From assembly GCF_016808095.1 (NCBI RefSeq), contig NC_068978.1, positions 25,183,306 to 25,247,305 of the forward strand: a DNA stretch of 64,000 bases, written 5' to 3'. The position numbers were made by a program, and so were the translations under genes. This stretch comes from Vigna angularis. Taxonomy: Eukaryota; Streptophyta; Magnoliopsida; Fabales; Fabaceae. Each line of letters opens with the position of its first letter. Position 1 is the stretch's first letter. Under the pieces are notes generated by a model. That model worked only from the letters and a program-made list of their open reading frames with translations. It had not been told where the DNA came from and made no database searches. Below, one piece after another: positions 47,943 through 60,130 of the stretch.

Positions 47943-48749
47943 ATCCCCCACATATTGCAAAAGAAAGTTGAAAGAAAAAGTCATTGACTCACAATGTAGT
48001 TTGTATATGAACTAAAGACACTTGATGTGTGTTATAGGTTTATCAAGCACAATACACCCTCATAATCCTTGTTGTTGTCTCTATGTTGCGCTTACTAGAC
48101 CATGTGCATGTCCGATATTCATGAGTGTTCTAGAAGTCATGCCAAGATCTCATACAAACAGCCCCACTCGACACTAATATAGGTGATTTCATCAACTGTA
48201 TGCTGCAAATCATACACCACCCATAAAGGATATGAATTTCTTTAGGCTAAAATTCTTTCACCACATAGAATTTTAATGACAAAGTTTAACCTCTCAATAA
48301 TGCAATCTCTATAACTTTCACACACACCATAAGAATGGACATAATTCATTAAAATCAATTTAGTGTTATCAAAGCTAACAAGTAACTTATTTTTACCCAT
48401 ATGAACCTTATTCATGGGATCTCCAATTGCAAAGGTTGCATTACCACCACTTGTTTGTTTGGAGTGGCTTAAGTCTCATTCCCTTCGATGTTTGTAATAT
48501 CATTTGTCTTCCAAGGTGTTTTGTCAAAGGATCTACTAGATTCCGTTCTGACTTCACATAATCAATGGAAATAGTTTCACTCTTTAACAGTTACTTCAAT
48601 TGTATATGTCTATTCTTTCCATTACAGTTCTTGTTTTTAGCTACTATTGTTGATTGGCAGTCATAATGTATTGATACTGATGTGATTCATTTCATTCCTA
48701 GTTTAATGTTTGCTAAGAAGTTTTTCAACCACTCAGCCTCATTATCAAC

Positions 48750-48993
48750 CATCTCAAGGGTAACAAACTCATATTCCATTGTTGATCTTACAATAATTGT
48801 TTGCTTAACTGATCTCTATGTAATCACACCACCCCAAGTGTGAATACATAACCGCTAGTGGATTTTGTCTCATCTGAATCAGAAATTCAATTAGCATCAT
48901 TGTACCCTTTTAATACAGCGAGAAATGCACTGTATTCAATGGCATAATCCATTGAACCTCTTAAGTATCTCATAAGCCTATCAAGTGCATCCC
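48750..48993 (-). repeat. 244-bp direct duplication, left copy (copia RNase H)
   Basis: Matches 50008-50251 at all but 5 positions, with no indel. It starts CATCTCAAGGGTAAC and ends AGTGCATCCC on the + strand. Confidence 0.95.
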
Positions 48994-49330
48994 CCTCCAG
49001 GACGGACGTTCAAGGGCTGACAGGGTAGTTGAACCCATCAGTCTCTTGAACGTCCGTCCTGGAGGGGGACGGACGTCTATATATAATAAACGTCCGTCCC
49101 CCTCCAGGACGGACGTTCAAGAGGCTGACGGGTTCACCTAGTCTGTCATCCTCATGAACGTCCGTCCTGGAGGGGGACGGACGTTTACTATATATAGACG
49201 TCTGTCCCCCTCCAGGACGGACGTTCAAGGGCTGACAGGGTAGTTGAACCCATCAGTCTCTTGAACGTCCGTCCTGGAGGGGGACGGACGTCTACTATAT
49301 ATAGACGTCTGTCCCCCGCCACAACAGACG
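48994..49330. repeat. tandem hairpin modules
   Basis: GTCCCCCTCCAGGACGGACG and its inverse CGTCCGTCCTGGAGGGGGAC alternate along the stretch, separated by CAAGGGCTGACAGGGTAG-type spacers and TATATATAGACGTC linkers. Each pair can form a GC-rich stem of about 25 bp. Confidence 0.88.
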
Positions 49331-50007
49331 TTCAAAAGACGTTTAAAATAAGGACATACACACCAAAACGCGAACCCGCGAGGAGTTATGCGAACCCGTG
49401 AGAGTTCCCTCTACGCCTTGCATTTCCAGGTTGGTTTTTATCTGTTTTGGACCATTTAATCTTACTTTTATTCCGATTAAATTGTTCAGTGATGAAATAT
49501 CTTTCATTTGGACTGATTAAAAATCGTTTTCGGTGCATTTTGGTGCAGTTTGTTGCGTGTTCTTGGGCGGCGTTTTTTGGCCTACGTTTTAAGTTGTTTA
49601 CTCCTCCATCTTCCTCTATTTTCATTTCGAATCTGCTCTTCAAACGTGTTGCAGTGCACAAACAAACGTCCAAACCCTGTAATCCTAAATAACCCTAAAT
49701 AACCCGTAAATAACCTTAAATACCCGTCTAATAAAGCCCTTTCTGCAGTAGTGTATAGACGTCCGAGAGGTTCACAGCGAACGTCTATATAGACGTCCGG
49801 CCTGACACAGCGGACGTCTATATAGACGTCCGGCCTGACACAGCGGACGTCCATATAGACGTCCGTCCTGACACAACGGACGTCTATATAGACGTTCGGC
49901 CTGACACAACGGACGTCTACATAGACGTCACCCGCAAAGACGTCAGTCGAACGCCGGACGTCAAAAAGCCTAAAGAACAGACGTCTATAGCCCTTTCTGC
50001 ACTAGTG
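48994..50007. mobile_element. rearranged CACTA-family segment
   Basis: The right end is a CACTA terminus (GCCCTTTCTGCACTAGTG, ending 50007), the same as the end of the element at 2327-3352. A second terminus-like sequence, GCCCTTTCTGCAGTAGTG, lies inside at 49735-49752, and the left CACTA end is missing. TAGACGTCCG-type subterminal repeats fill 49753-49990. The interior at about 49440-49570 resembles 2757-2890 of the intact relative. It appears to be two joined or partly deleted copies. No transposase was seen. Confidence 0.75.
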
Positions 50008-50251
50008 CATCTCAAGGGTAACAAACTCAGATTCCATTGTTGATCTTACAATAATTGTTTGCTTGACTGATCTCCATGTAATCACACCACTCCAAGTGTG
50101 AATACATAACCGCTAGTGGATTTTGTCTCATCTGAATCAGAAATTCAATTAGCATCATTGTACCCTTTTAATACAGCGAGAAATGCACTGTATTCAATGG
50201 CATAATCCATTGAACCTCTTAAGTATCTCATAACCCTATCAAGTGCATCCC
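50008..50251 (-). repeat. 244-bp direct duplication, right copy (copia RNase H)
   Basis: Begins exactly at the base after the CACTA end (50007). Partner of 48750-48993. Confidence 0.95.
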
Positions 50252-51930
50252 AATGTTCCTAATTTGAACATTGAGTATACCTACTAAATCTACCTACTTC
50301 ATAAGCAATATTAGGTCTAGAAAAACTCATCAAGTGTAGTAAGCTCCCAATTATCTAGGCATACTGAGGCTGAGATATAGACTCTCCTTTAATTTTCAGT
50401 AATTTAGAATTAACATCATAAGGAGTACTCACTGGTATTAAGTCATAAAACCCAAACTTTTTAAGAAGTTTATCAACATATTGTTCTTGGGATAGTAATG
50501 TAGTATCTCCCTTCCTTATGATTCTAATACCTAAAATCACATTGGCTTCACCCATGTCTTTCATTTCAAAATTTGATCCTAGAAACAATTTAGTTCTAGC
50601 GACAATTTCATTGCATGTACCAAAAATTAACATATCTTCCACATACAAACATATACGGACACAATCAACATTTTCAGATTTAGAGTCACACATTTATCAA
50701 CATTGTTAGGTGAAAAACCATTACAAAGCAACACATTATCAAGTTTTTCATGTCATTTTTTTGGTGCTTGTTTCAACCCATACAAGGATTTTAAAAGTTT
50801 GTATATTTTATCCTCCTGTCTAGGTACAACAGACTCTTGAGGTTGAGTCATATAAATTTCCTCCAAATCACCATTCAAAAAATTTGTTTTAACATTCATT
50901 TGGTGTATGAGTAGCTTATGGATAGTTGTTAGACTGAATGACAAAAATCCTAGTCACAAGAGTAAAAGTATCAAAGTAATCTCTGTTTGGTTTTCTAGTG
51001 AAACCTTTTGCCACTAATCTTGCATTATTTCTCTTGGATCCATCAGGGGAACACTTTTTATTAAATATCCACTTACAACCAATGAGTTTTGCTACTTTAG
51101 GAAAATCTACTAAATTCCAAGTATTGTTTTTCTGAATTCATCCAATTTCAATCTTAATGGCCTTATCCCACTGCTTTGCATCAGGAGCACTAGTAGCTTC
51201 TACAAAGCTTGTTGGCTCATTATCAACAAGATAAGTATAAAAGTCATCTCCAAATGAAGTTTCATGTCTTTGTCTTTTACTTTTTCTCAAATCCTTATTC
51301 ATGGTATCATTATTATTATTATCATCAACAGGTTAAGACATCTCACTAACCTTTAAGGGAAACATGTTCAAAAAACTCATCATTTTTCGTCTCCATTATA
51401 GAATTTCTCTCAAGGTTGTTATTTTTAAGAACTAGAAACCTATAGGCAACACTATGTTCAACATACCCTAAGAACATGCAATCAGAGGTTTTAGATCTCA
51501 TTTTCCTTTTCTTAGGATCGGGTAAAATCACCTTAGTTAGACACTCTCACAGTGTTAGATATTTAAGGTTAGGTTGGTAACTTTTCCATAACTCATAGGG
51601 AGTTTTATCAGTTTTTTTATGGGGTGTTCTATTTTGTAAAGAAAAATACAGTAGGAAGGACTTCTCCCTAAAAGTTATCAGGTGCACCAAAACTAACAAG
51701 CATAACATTCATCATTTCCTTAAGAGTTCTATTATTTCTCTCAATTACTCCATTTAAATTAGTTGAATATATGGTGGGATCACTTCATAGATAATTCCTT
51801 CTTTAATACAAAATTCATTAAACAACACATACTTACCACCTGTATTGATATAATCCTCTTAATTTTTTTATTCGATTGATTTTTTAATCCATTTCATACA
51901 CTCTTGCTTTAAAGTGTGCCATTATCCATA

Positions 51931-53396
51931 AAAAAGATTATTAAAGTTATAGTTATGTAAGCTGAAATGGAATCCATAGCTACTCTTAATTGTAGTAACA
52001 TTTATTTGGATCAATTGTTGCAAATTATTGTATTTCGTTATTTTCTTTAGAGTTTAATAATTAAAATAAAATCAAGTTTTGAGATATTAATTAAGTTGGT
52101 TGAAGTCATTTAATCATCTCACCGTTCATAAAATGCAGAATAATGTTAACTATTCTTATTATAGACGCATCCAAATTAAAAGAGATTTTTCAAAATTGAG
52201 ACTAGTAGTTTAGTTGTTATAATTTTGATTGAAAAATATGTTTTTAGATAATGCAAAGGAGTAACGATAGGTTCAATCCTCTAGCAATTAAAAAAAGCAT
52301 CTAAATTACAAATAAAGAAAATTTTAATTATATTTATTTTATTTACTAATTATTTTTGATTATATTTATTTTTATTATTTTTGCTCTTTATTATATTTAA
52401 TTATTTTTAAAATTAAAATAATTATCTTATCATATTATATTTTAAAATAATTATTTGTTTAAATTTAACTATTTTTATAATTTAAATTAGTTAGATAATT
52501 ATTTTTATAATTTAAATTAATTAGTTATGGTTAGAAATTATGTGTCCATAACTAACTTGTTTTCAGTAGTATTTATTAAAAAAAATGTTTAAATATGTTT
52601 TCAGTACTTAATTTATAATATGAAATTGAATTTTGTATTTTTATCACAAAATTTAATACAGTTTAATCTCTAAACATTAAAAATGAATGGTTGATATACA
52701 TGTAATAATACCATTAATCATATTAATAAATATTTAACTTCTTATAATGACAAAGATTACATCTATTTATTTTTATAATTGAATAAATAAATTATATTAA
52801 AATTTGAAATAAGACTAATTCAATCAGCAAAAACCAAATTCAGCCCTTAAAAAGAAAGAAGAAAATGCATGTACTTTATTTAAGGAGACGTGAAAGTATA
52901 AGTTTTCTATTTAGTTAGGTATACATAAAGAAATCTCAGTACAGACCCTACTTACCCGTGCACCACTTGAAGGCAAATCACCGTAGTGTACACAATCCCA
53001 GTCAGGAAAGAATCCAACGCCAAATCCAATTATGAGATTTGTCATTTGCCAAATCCAATTATAAGAAGATAAATTTTACGTGGCAACCCAAAGTTTCTTA
53101 TCCCTACGAAACCTTAATAGAAAAATGGTATACTTTTAATTTTATAGTTGATTTTTGTAAGATTATTTTATTAATGTTGCATGGACGTTGCATGAAATAT
53201 GGGATGTTGGTTTTTCTTCTCTCAAATTAAAAAAAAAAAAAAACTATTTTATAACTTAAAATAATAATACTTGAATTATTTTTTAATCTTAAATTTTAAT
53301 ATATAATTTTAGAGAGGGTATTACTATTCAATTTGAACAACCCTATGCCCCGTCATATTTTATTAACTTTTTCTTTTTCGTATTTCCATTAAGCCT
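51931..53396. other. AT-rich sequence upstream of the P450 gene
   Basis: No gene or clear transposon was recognised. It includes the presumed P450 promoter. Confidence 0.4.
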
Positions 53397-53402
53397 TATA
53401 AA
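53397..53402 (+). promoter_or_regulatory. TATA box of the P450 gene
   Basis: TATAAA lies 62 bases before the ATG at 53464, a plausible distance for a short plant 5' leader. Confidence 0.55.
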
Positions 53403-53463
53403 TTGACATGCATGGTAATGAAAATGAGAGCCAACAATCAACAGCACAAGCAAAGCTTCAAGC

Positions 53464-55039
53464 ATGGCTCTGTTGTATTTTGCTTTGGTCATTCTGCTCT
53501 TTCTCTTTTCTCTTAAGCTCTTGTTCCAAACAAGAAGATTTAGAAACCTTCCTCCAGGGCCAATTTCTTACCCTATAATCGGAAACCTCTTCCAACTCAA
53601 ACAGCCTTTCCATCGCACATTCACTCAAATGTCGCAAAAATACGGCCCAGTCTTCTCTCTCTGGTTCGGCTCCCGACTCGTTGTCGTCGTTTGTTCACAA
53701 TCCGCGGTGCAAGAATGCTTCACCAAAAACGACATCGTGTTGGCGAACCGACCTCACTTTCTGTTTGGAAAATACATAAGCTACAACAACAGCACCATCC
53801 TTCACTCCTCCTACGGCGACCACTGGCGCCACCTCCGTCGCATCTTGTCGCTGGAGGTTGTCTCAACGAACCGTTTAAACTCCTTCTACGAGGTCCGAAG
53901 GGACGAGATCATGAGGCTGGTGCAAAAGCTCGCTAACCTCTCATCAAACCACTTCACCAAAGTGGATCTAAAAGCCATGTGAGTTTTCATCAAGTCAAAC
54001 AAACTTTGTTTTACGTAACATGGTTAAAGACTCTTATATAGAACTCAACATAAAATAGCCCATTCTAAGAACTTGAGATTAAATATTTTTTTTTCGAAAT
54101 AAGTAAATTAAAATTCTACATTAAAAAAATAGTGACTACAAATGCCTTTCAGCTATACTGCTATTCTTATAACACTCTAATTAATAAAAGAAAATGTTTT
54201 TATTACTAATATAATTTTAATTAAATGATATTGGTCATGAATGAAGTTTGCTGAAGTTACACAAATGTTATCTGGAATTTTTAATACTGAGTAATTTCAC
54301 TTGTAAACAATACACAATACTTAAATGAGTTATTATAATGTGAAATGTGTCCTTCTGAGTTACTATAATGTGAAAAATGTGTCGTTATAATGTTTCTAAA
54401 CCATTCTCCATGCAAAGAGAATCAAAGGAAAGGAAGTAAGGTAAACAAAGAAGAATAAATAAATAAATAAGAAGTGGTTATACACTGAGTTGACGTGACT
54501 AAACAAAACATGTTTTATATTTTTTATAATTTCTAATGCTAATATCTTCTAATTAAGGTTTATGGAAATGTCATTTAATACTATGATGAGAATCGTGTCT
54601 GGAAAAAGACTCTTTGGTGATGATTGTGATGTGAATGATGTGGAGAAAGCAAAAGAATTCCAAGGTATCATCAAAGAATTAGTGATACTAGCAGGAGTTA
54701 ATAACCGTGAAGATTTCTTACCTTTTGTGAGATGGTTTGATTTTGATAATTTGGAGATGAAGTTAAAAGGAATTGGTAAGAGAACCGATGCATTTTTACA
54801 AGAACTCATCGAAGAGCATCGTAATGGAAATAACAATGGAAATACTATGATAGATCATCTTCTTGCTCAACAACAATCACAACCTGAACAATACACCGAC
54901 CAAATCATCAAAGGACTTTCTTTGGTAATTAACTATTTCTTTCAATATGGCTTTTCTTATTTTTATATGTTCTTGAGAGTGATAAAAAATATCATGATGG
55001 ACATAGTTACCCAAATAATTAATAAAAATATGTGAATAT

Positions 55040-55087
<48 letters not shown>

Positions 55088-55820
55088 TACTTCAATAAGA
55101 AATTTTTCAAAAGAGAATAAACTTTTTGGTTATCTAATAGTTAATTTTAAAGTAACTAAGAAGGATCTTTTTTCCCTTTTATATTGATACTCTTTTTTAT
55201 TGATTTTACAGAGTTTACTACTTGCCGGAACAGATACATCAGCTTTAACTTTAGAATGGACAATGGCTAATTTATTGAACCATCCAGAAATTATAAAGAA
55301 GGCAAAAAATGAAATAGACACTTATGTAGGACCTAATCATCTTGTAGAGGAATCTGACATGTCAAAACTTCCTTACATTCAATGCATTGTTTACGAGACG
55401 CTACGATTGCATCCTGCTGCTCCAATTTGGTCACCACATTTGTCTTCAGAAGATTGCACCATAGGAAAATATAATCTCCCAAAAGACACAATTGTGTTGG
55501 TGAATGCCTGGTCTGCTCATATGGATCCAAAAATGTGGAGTGACTCAACACAATTTAAGCCTGAAAGGTTTAAAAACGAAAATGAAATAAATAGGTTACT
55601 TTCATTTGGGTTAGGACGAAGGGCTTGTCCTGGATCAAACTTGGCTCAACGGACAGTTGGTTTATCCATAGCTTTATTACTTCAATGCTTTGAGTGGAAA
55701 CGAATTGATAAGGAAAAAATTGATATGTCTGAAGCAAATGGTATTACTATTTCAAGAAAAAATCCATTGGAAGCTATGTGTCAACTTCGTCAATCACCAG
55801 CAATAAAGGATATGTATTGA
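53464..55820 (+). CDS. cytochrome P450, CYP81 family (CYP81E-like)
   Basis: Exons 53464-53978, 54558-54924 and 55212-55820 join in frame (GT-AG introns) into 496 codons plus TGA, normal for a microsomal P450. The start gives a hydrophobic ER anchor (about residues 2-20) followed by RRFRNLPPGP (proline hinge near 30-33). Further motifs are the C-helix WRHLRR, I-helix oxygen-binding AGTDTS (299-304), ExxR as ETLR (356-359), PERF (411-414) and the heme loop FGLGRRACPG (426-435) with Cys 433. Nothing essential is missing. The NRPxFLxGKYIxYN-type region and the DQIIKGL stretch before intron 2 fit CYP81, whose legume CYP81E members hydroxylate isoflavones at 2' or 3'. The substrate here is inferred only. 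The protein would work at the ER with NADPH-P450 reductase. Intron 2 holds an AT microsatellite. Confidence 0.93.
55044..55082. repeat. (AT)n microsatellite in P450 intron 2
   Basis: About 19 dinucleotides, well away from the splice sites. Confidence 0.93.
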
Positions 55821-55839
55821 TTTATGATATTATTTAAAC

Positions 55840-55906
55840 AATAAATGGATTGTGTGGAGCATATATACTATGGTGTTATAAAATATTATAATGCTTGGAG
55901 AATAAA
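55840..55906 (+). promoter_or_regulatory. candidate poly(A) signals of the P450 gene
   Basis: AATAAA occurs at 55840-55845 and again at 55901-55906, 20 and 81 bases after the stop. Confidence 0.4.
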
Positions 55907-56773
55907 TGTATCTAAAATTAAGATTATGTAGTGATTATGTAATGGATTGAAAATAAATGTGTTTTTATTCATTGTGATAAGTTATATGTTCTTATTTTAT
56001 TTACATGATCTGCTAGTTGTTTTTATAAATATGTGATTGTAATTTAAGGTTTCATATAACTCTAAAAATTATGATGATTAAAATAAATCTTTTATAATTA
56101 TAATTTATTTTATTTTTAATAAGAAATTATTATGAATGATTTTAATAATCTGAATAGATTAATATATAAGATAATATTCATTTAAAGAAAATTAATATAT
56201 CTATTAATTTGTTTTTTTTATTAATTTATGTCTATAGATAATACACATATAAACTTAGAAGACATAAATATGATAATGTAATGATTAATATTACATACTT
56301 TCTTAGACATAGTATTGTCATGTTAATTAACAATATCATTTTATATATTTTAATTTTAGACATTTAAAGAAGTATATGGAAAACACTACAATGGAGGTTG
56401 AATATTGTTAATGTAAAATTTTTCGCAACCCTTTCGAATTAGCATGTTATCGAGCTCTGAAATTTTCTATTAAATGCTTAGACACTCGACTTGATAAATA
56501 TGAATAAACGACAATGGTTTTTGACATGCTATTCAGAATAGATCTGGTAGAGTTTTGTAAGAACTTCCTTTATGAAAAATGAACGTTATAATTTGGAAGA
56601 TTCTTATGTATAGAAATTAAAGGCAACGACAGATTTTTGTAAGAGGATCATTTAGATAAGAGAAGAGATAATTGCACAAGTGCTTTTATACTGGTTCGTT
56701 CCAAGGAGCTACGTCTAGTTTCCTCCGCAGAAGGTTCCCCTATAATCTTCACACGATTACAAATGAGTATTAG
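55907..56773. other. no gene recognised; ends in host repeat sequence
   Basis: AT-rich until about 56640. From 56680, TTTTATACTGGTTCGTTCC and GAGCTACGTCTAG form a block that recurs, inverted and diverged, near 61375-61420. This suggests that the copia element at 56774 landed in an older repeat. Confidence 0.4.
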
Positions 56774-56815
56774 TGTTATGAGAAAAGAAAGGATAGGAAT
56801 TGTATTTCTTATTCC
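56774..56815 (-). repeat. inverted 42-bp copy of the LTR 3' end
   Basis: 41 of 42 positions match the inverse of 60075-60116. The match stops abruptly at 56815/56816, where coding-derived DNA starts (AATTACAGTATCAC). Confidence 0.93.
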
Positions 56816-59800
56816 AATTACAGTATCACTACCCAACAAGAACTCTTCATTTGCTCCTTTTTCTGGCACTGTTTCACTTAGCCCACACCTTACTTTACAT
56901 AATGTCTTGTTTATTCCTAATTTTTCTGTCAATCTTATTTCGGTCACAAAGTTAACTAAATCTCTATCTTGTAAACTTAACATTTCTGAATTTTCCTGTG
57001 AAATACAGGACAAGTCAACCCTGCAGATGATTGGCAAAGCTGAAGAAAGAGATGGCTTGTATGTCATGATAGTTCCTGCACCCACACCCCTTGGTTCACC
57101 AGCTGCTATTACTTCTGAGAATTCTATTGCTTGTTCTACAATAAGACATAACTCTATAGATATTTGGCACTATAGACTAGGGCATCCTTCTTTTTCTTGT
57201 TATACCAAATTACGCAACATGTATGCCACTTTACCCAATACAAAATACACGCATTGTGATGCTTGTCATTATTCTAAGCAAAGAAAATTACCTTTTCAAT
57301 TAAGTACTACTGTTTCAAAAGCTCCTTTTGATTTAATTCATGTTGATATTTGGGGGCCCTATAGTACTTCTTCTATTGATGGTTTCAAATATTTCTTAAC
57401 TATAGTGGATGATATGTCTAGATACACATGGATTAAATTAATGACAAGTAAATCAGATACAAGATCACAACTTATTGGCTTTGTTTCTTATATAAAAACA
57501 CAATTTGGCATTGATGTAAAAGCTGTTAGATCAGATAATGGTAATGAGTTTGCAATGACAGATTTTTATAGACAAAAAGGGATACAACATCAATTATCAT
57601 GTGTTGAAACACCTCAACAAAATGGAGTCGTTGAGAGAAAACATCAACACATTCTCAATGTTGCTAGATCTTTAATGTTTCAATCCCATTTGCCCATAAT
57701 TTTCTGGTCTTTTGCTGTTTGTTATGCTGTGCAACTCATTAATATTTTACCTTCCAAAGTTTTGACATATTTTTCTCCATCTCAGCTGTTACACAATGTT
57801 AAACCTGACATTACTTACTTACGAGTTTTTGGCTCACTTTGCTATGCTTCAACTCTTCAAACTCATAGAACAAAATTTCAACCTCGTGCAAGAAAATGTG
57901 TTTTACTGGGTTTTAAAACAGGAGTGAAAGGCTACCTTTTGTTAGATTAAAATTCTAGGGAAATTTTTCTATCAAGGAATGTAGTATTTTATGAAAATAT
58001 ATTTCCTTTTCTTACTAGTGACAAGCACTCACCTATTAATACACAAAATTCCTTGGATTTTGTCACCAAAATTATTTCACCTCCATCACCTCTTTTCTCA
58101 GAAGTTACTTATCAACCATCTTTACCACTTACATCTCCTCCTTCTATTGTTTCCGACCCTGTTATTTTCTCTTCTCAGCCTGTTTCTGTTGAACCTGTCA
58201 CTGCTACTCCACAAAGGAAATCAATTAGGCCAAAACATACACCATCTTATCTGCAGGACTATCATTGCAACATGTCATCTACTTCTTCCGCCACTCAGTC
58301 ATCCACAGGTACCTTATATCCTATCTCTTCATATCTATCATATGATGCATTATCATCTCTTCATAAATCATATGTCCTTAATCTTTCCCAAGTTAGTGAA
58401 CCTAAAACCTATAACCAAGCCATCAAACATGATTGTTGGAGAAATGCCATGGATCAAGAAATTGCAGCTTTAGAAAATACCAAAACTTGGGTTTTGACTG
58501 ATCTACCTAATGGAAAGCAACCTATCGGATGTAAATGGGTATACAAAATAAAGAGGCATGCTGATGGGAGTATTGAACGATACAAGGCAAGGCTTGTAGC
58601 CAAAGGCTACACACAACAACAAGGTTTAGATTACTTTGAGACTTTTTCACCTGTTGTCAAACTCACAACAGTAAGATTGGTTCTAGCTTTAGCAGCTTCC
58701 AAACATTGGTATTTACATCAACTAGATGTAACTAATGCCTTTTTACATGGGGATCTAGATGAAGAAGTATACATGTCTCTTCCTCTTGGTTATAAATCTG
58801 AAAAACCAGGACAAGTTTGCAAGTTGTTGAAGTCTTTATATGGACTCAAACAAGCCTCTAGACAATGGAATTACAAGTTGACAACTACTTTACTTTCTTT
58901 GGGCTACACACAATCAAAATCAGATTATTCACTTTTTTTCAAAAGTGATTATGCTTATATTACCATCTTACTTGTTTATGTAGATGATATAGTTTTGGCA
59001 GGTGATGACATCCAGGAAATCCAAACTGTGAAGGCTCTATTGAATGCAAAGTTCAAGATTAAAGACTTAGGCCAACTCAAGTATTTTCTGGGCTTAGAAA
59101 TTACAAGATCTCAACAGGGCATTAATTTGTCACAAAGGAAGTATGCTCTAGAGTTACTAGAAGATGCAGGATTGTTGGGGTGTCAACCTGTTTCTACTCC
59201 TATACAGCCAGGCATAAAATTTTCCAAGACAGAAGGGAAACCCTATTCAGATGTGCAGGCCTATAGAAGACTTCTTGGCAGGTTACTATATCTAACCAAC
59301 ACAAGACCAGATTTATGTTTCGCTGTTAGTACTCTCAGTCAATTTCTTTCCAATCCTTTGGAAGATCACTATGCAGCAGCAATAAGAATCCTGAGATATA
59401 TCAAGAACAATCCAGGACAAGGATTATTCTTTCCCTCCAACACAAAACATGCTCTCAAGGCTTTTAGTGATTCTGATTGGGCTGCTTGCCCTGACACTAG
59501 AAGGTCTGTGACTGGTTTTAATGTGTTCTATGGTGCATCATTAATTAGCTGGAAATCCAAGAAGCAAGGTACTATATCTAGATCATCAACCGAAGCAGAA
59601 TATAGAGCTTTAGCTTCCACAACATGTGAAATTCAATGGCTTCTGTATTTGCTCCATGATTTGAAACAACCTCTACCACAACCAGTTTCTCTGTTTTGTG
59701 ACAATCAATCTGCTATACAAATTGCACAAAATCCAGCCATGCATGAAAGAACAAAGCATATTGAAATTGATTGTCATCTCATAAGAGATAAAGTTCAAGC

Positions 59801-59933
59801 TGGTGTAATTAAGCTCCTGTCCATTCCTACTTCAGCACAACTTGCAGACATTCATACTAAAGCTTTGCATCCAGCACAATTTCAATCTTTGTTGTCCAAG
59901 CTGAGCATTAAGGATATATATGCTGCAGCTTGA
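56816..59933 (+). pseudogene. copia pol, 5'-truncated with one in-frame stop
   Basis: Starts inside the protease region (the LHNVLFIPNFSVNLISV stretch is visible but the catalytic DSG motif is lost). It continues with integrase (WHYRLGHPS, HCDACHYSKQ, HVDIWGPYST, RSDNGNEF, QQNGVVERKH), RT (ARLVAKGYTQ, LVYVDDIVLAG) and RNase H (SDSDWAACPDTRRS, CDNQSAIQIA), and stops at 59933. One TAA (57948-57950) interrupts the frame between integrase and RT; the two parts are otherwise in the same frame. The ATG at 56763 and the first residues of that open frame come from host DNA and the inverted LTR piece, so they are not a real start. Confidence 0.92.
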
Positions 59934-59939
59934 GGGAGA

Positions 59940-60116
59940 TATTGGATTTAATTTATTTTCCGTTCATATCTGTGCATTTATCTTCATATATTTATATTCT
60001 ATTTTTATATTTATATTCCGTTTATATATTGTTTCAAACAATTATATATATGTAAAATTGTACTCTCTTCTTATGGAATAAGAAATACAATTCATATCCT
60101 TTCTTTTCTCATAACA
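59940..60116 (+). repeat. 3' LTR of the rearranged copia element
   Basis: 177 bp following the polypurine tract TTGAGGGAGA. It starts TATTGGATTT (TA where TG is canonical) and ends CATAACA, followed by the ATTAG duplication. Confidence 0.85.
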
Positions 60117-60130
60117 ATTAGTACTATTTC

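Larger units (their letters stand above)
47943..51930 (-). pseudogene. decayed copia pol (integrase to RNase H), split by CACTA sequence
   Basis: Minus-strand fragments in order from the right: integrase (about 51550-51900), a connection region with KRKMRSKTSDCMFLGYVEHS (about 51346-51531), RT (about 50340-51130) including [16 protein letters not shown] in place of the usual YVDDML, and a GEANVILGI motif, then RNase H (about 48700-48993 and again 50008-50251). Frames are broken by several stops and shifts and no gag was recognised. A 1014-bp CACTA-family segment (48994-50007) interrupts RNase H, and the 244 bp next to it occurs on both sides. Confidence 0.85.
56774..60116 (+). mobile_element. 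rearranged copia retrotransposon with an inverted U5 end in place of its 5' LTR
   Basis: The right side is a normal 3' LTR (59940-60116) ending TTTTCTCATAACA. The left side starts TGTTATGAGAAAAGAAAGG: bases 56774-56815 are the inverse of the last 42 bases of that LTR (60075-60116), with 1 mismatch, and are joined directly to internal protease-region sequence. The whole unit is bounded by the 5-bp duplication ATTAG (56769-56773 and 60117-60121). So it was inserted by integrase in this form, using two inverted U5 termini. The 5' LTR proper, primer site, gag and the protease active site are absent. Confidence 0.9.

Noticed and set aside
56763..56815. ATG-started N-terminus of the copia frame
   Set aside because: These codons come from host DNA and the inverted LTR fragment, not from gag or protease.
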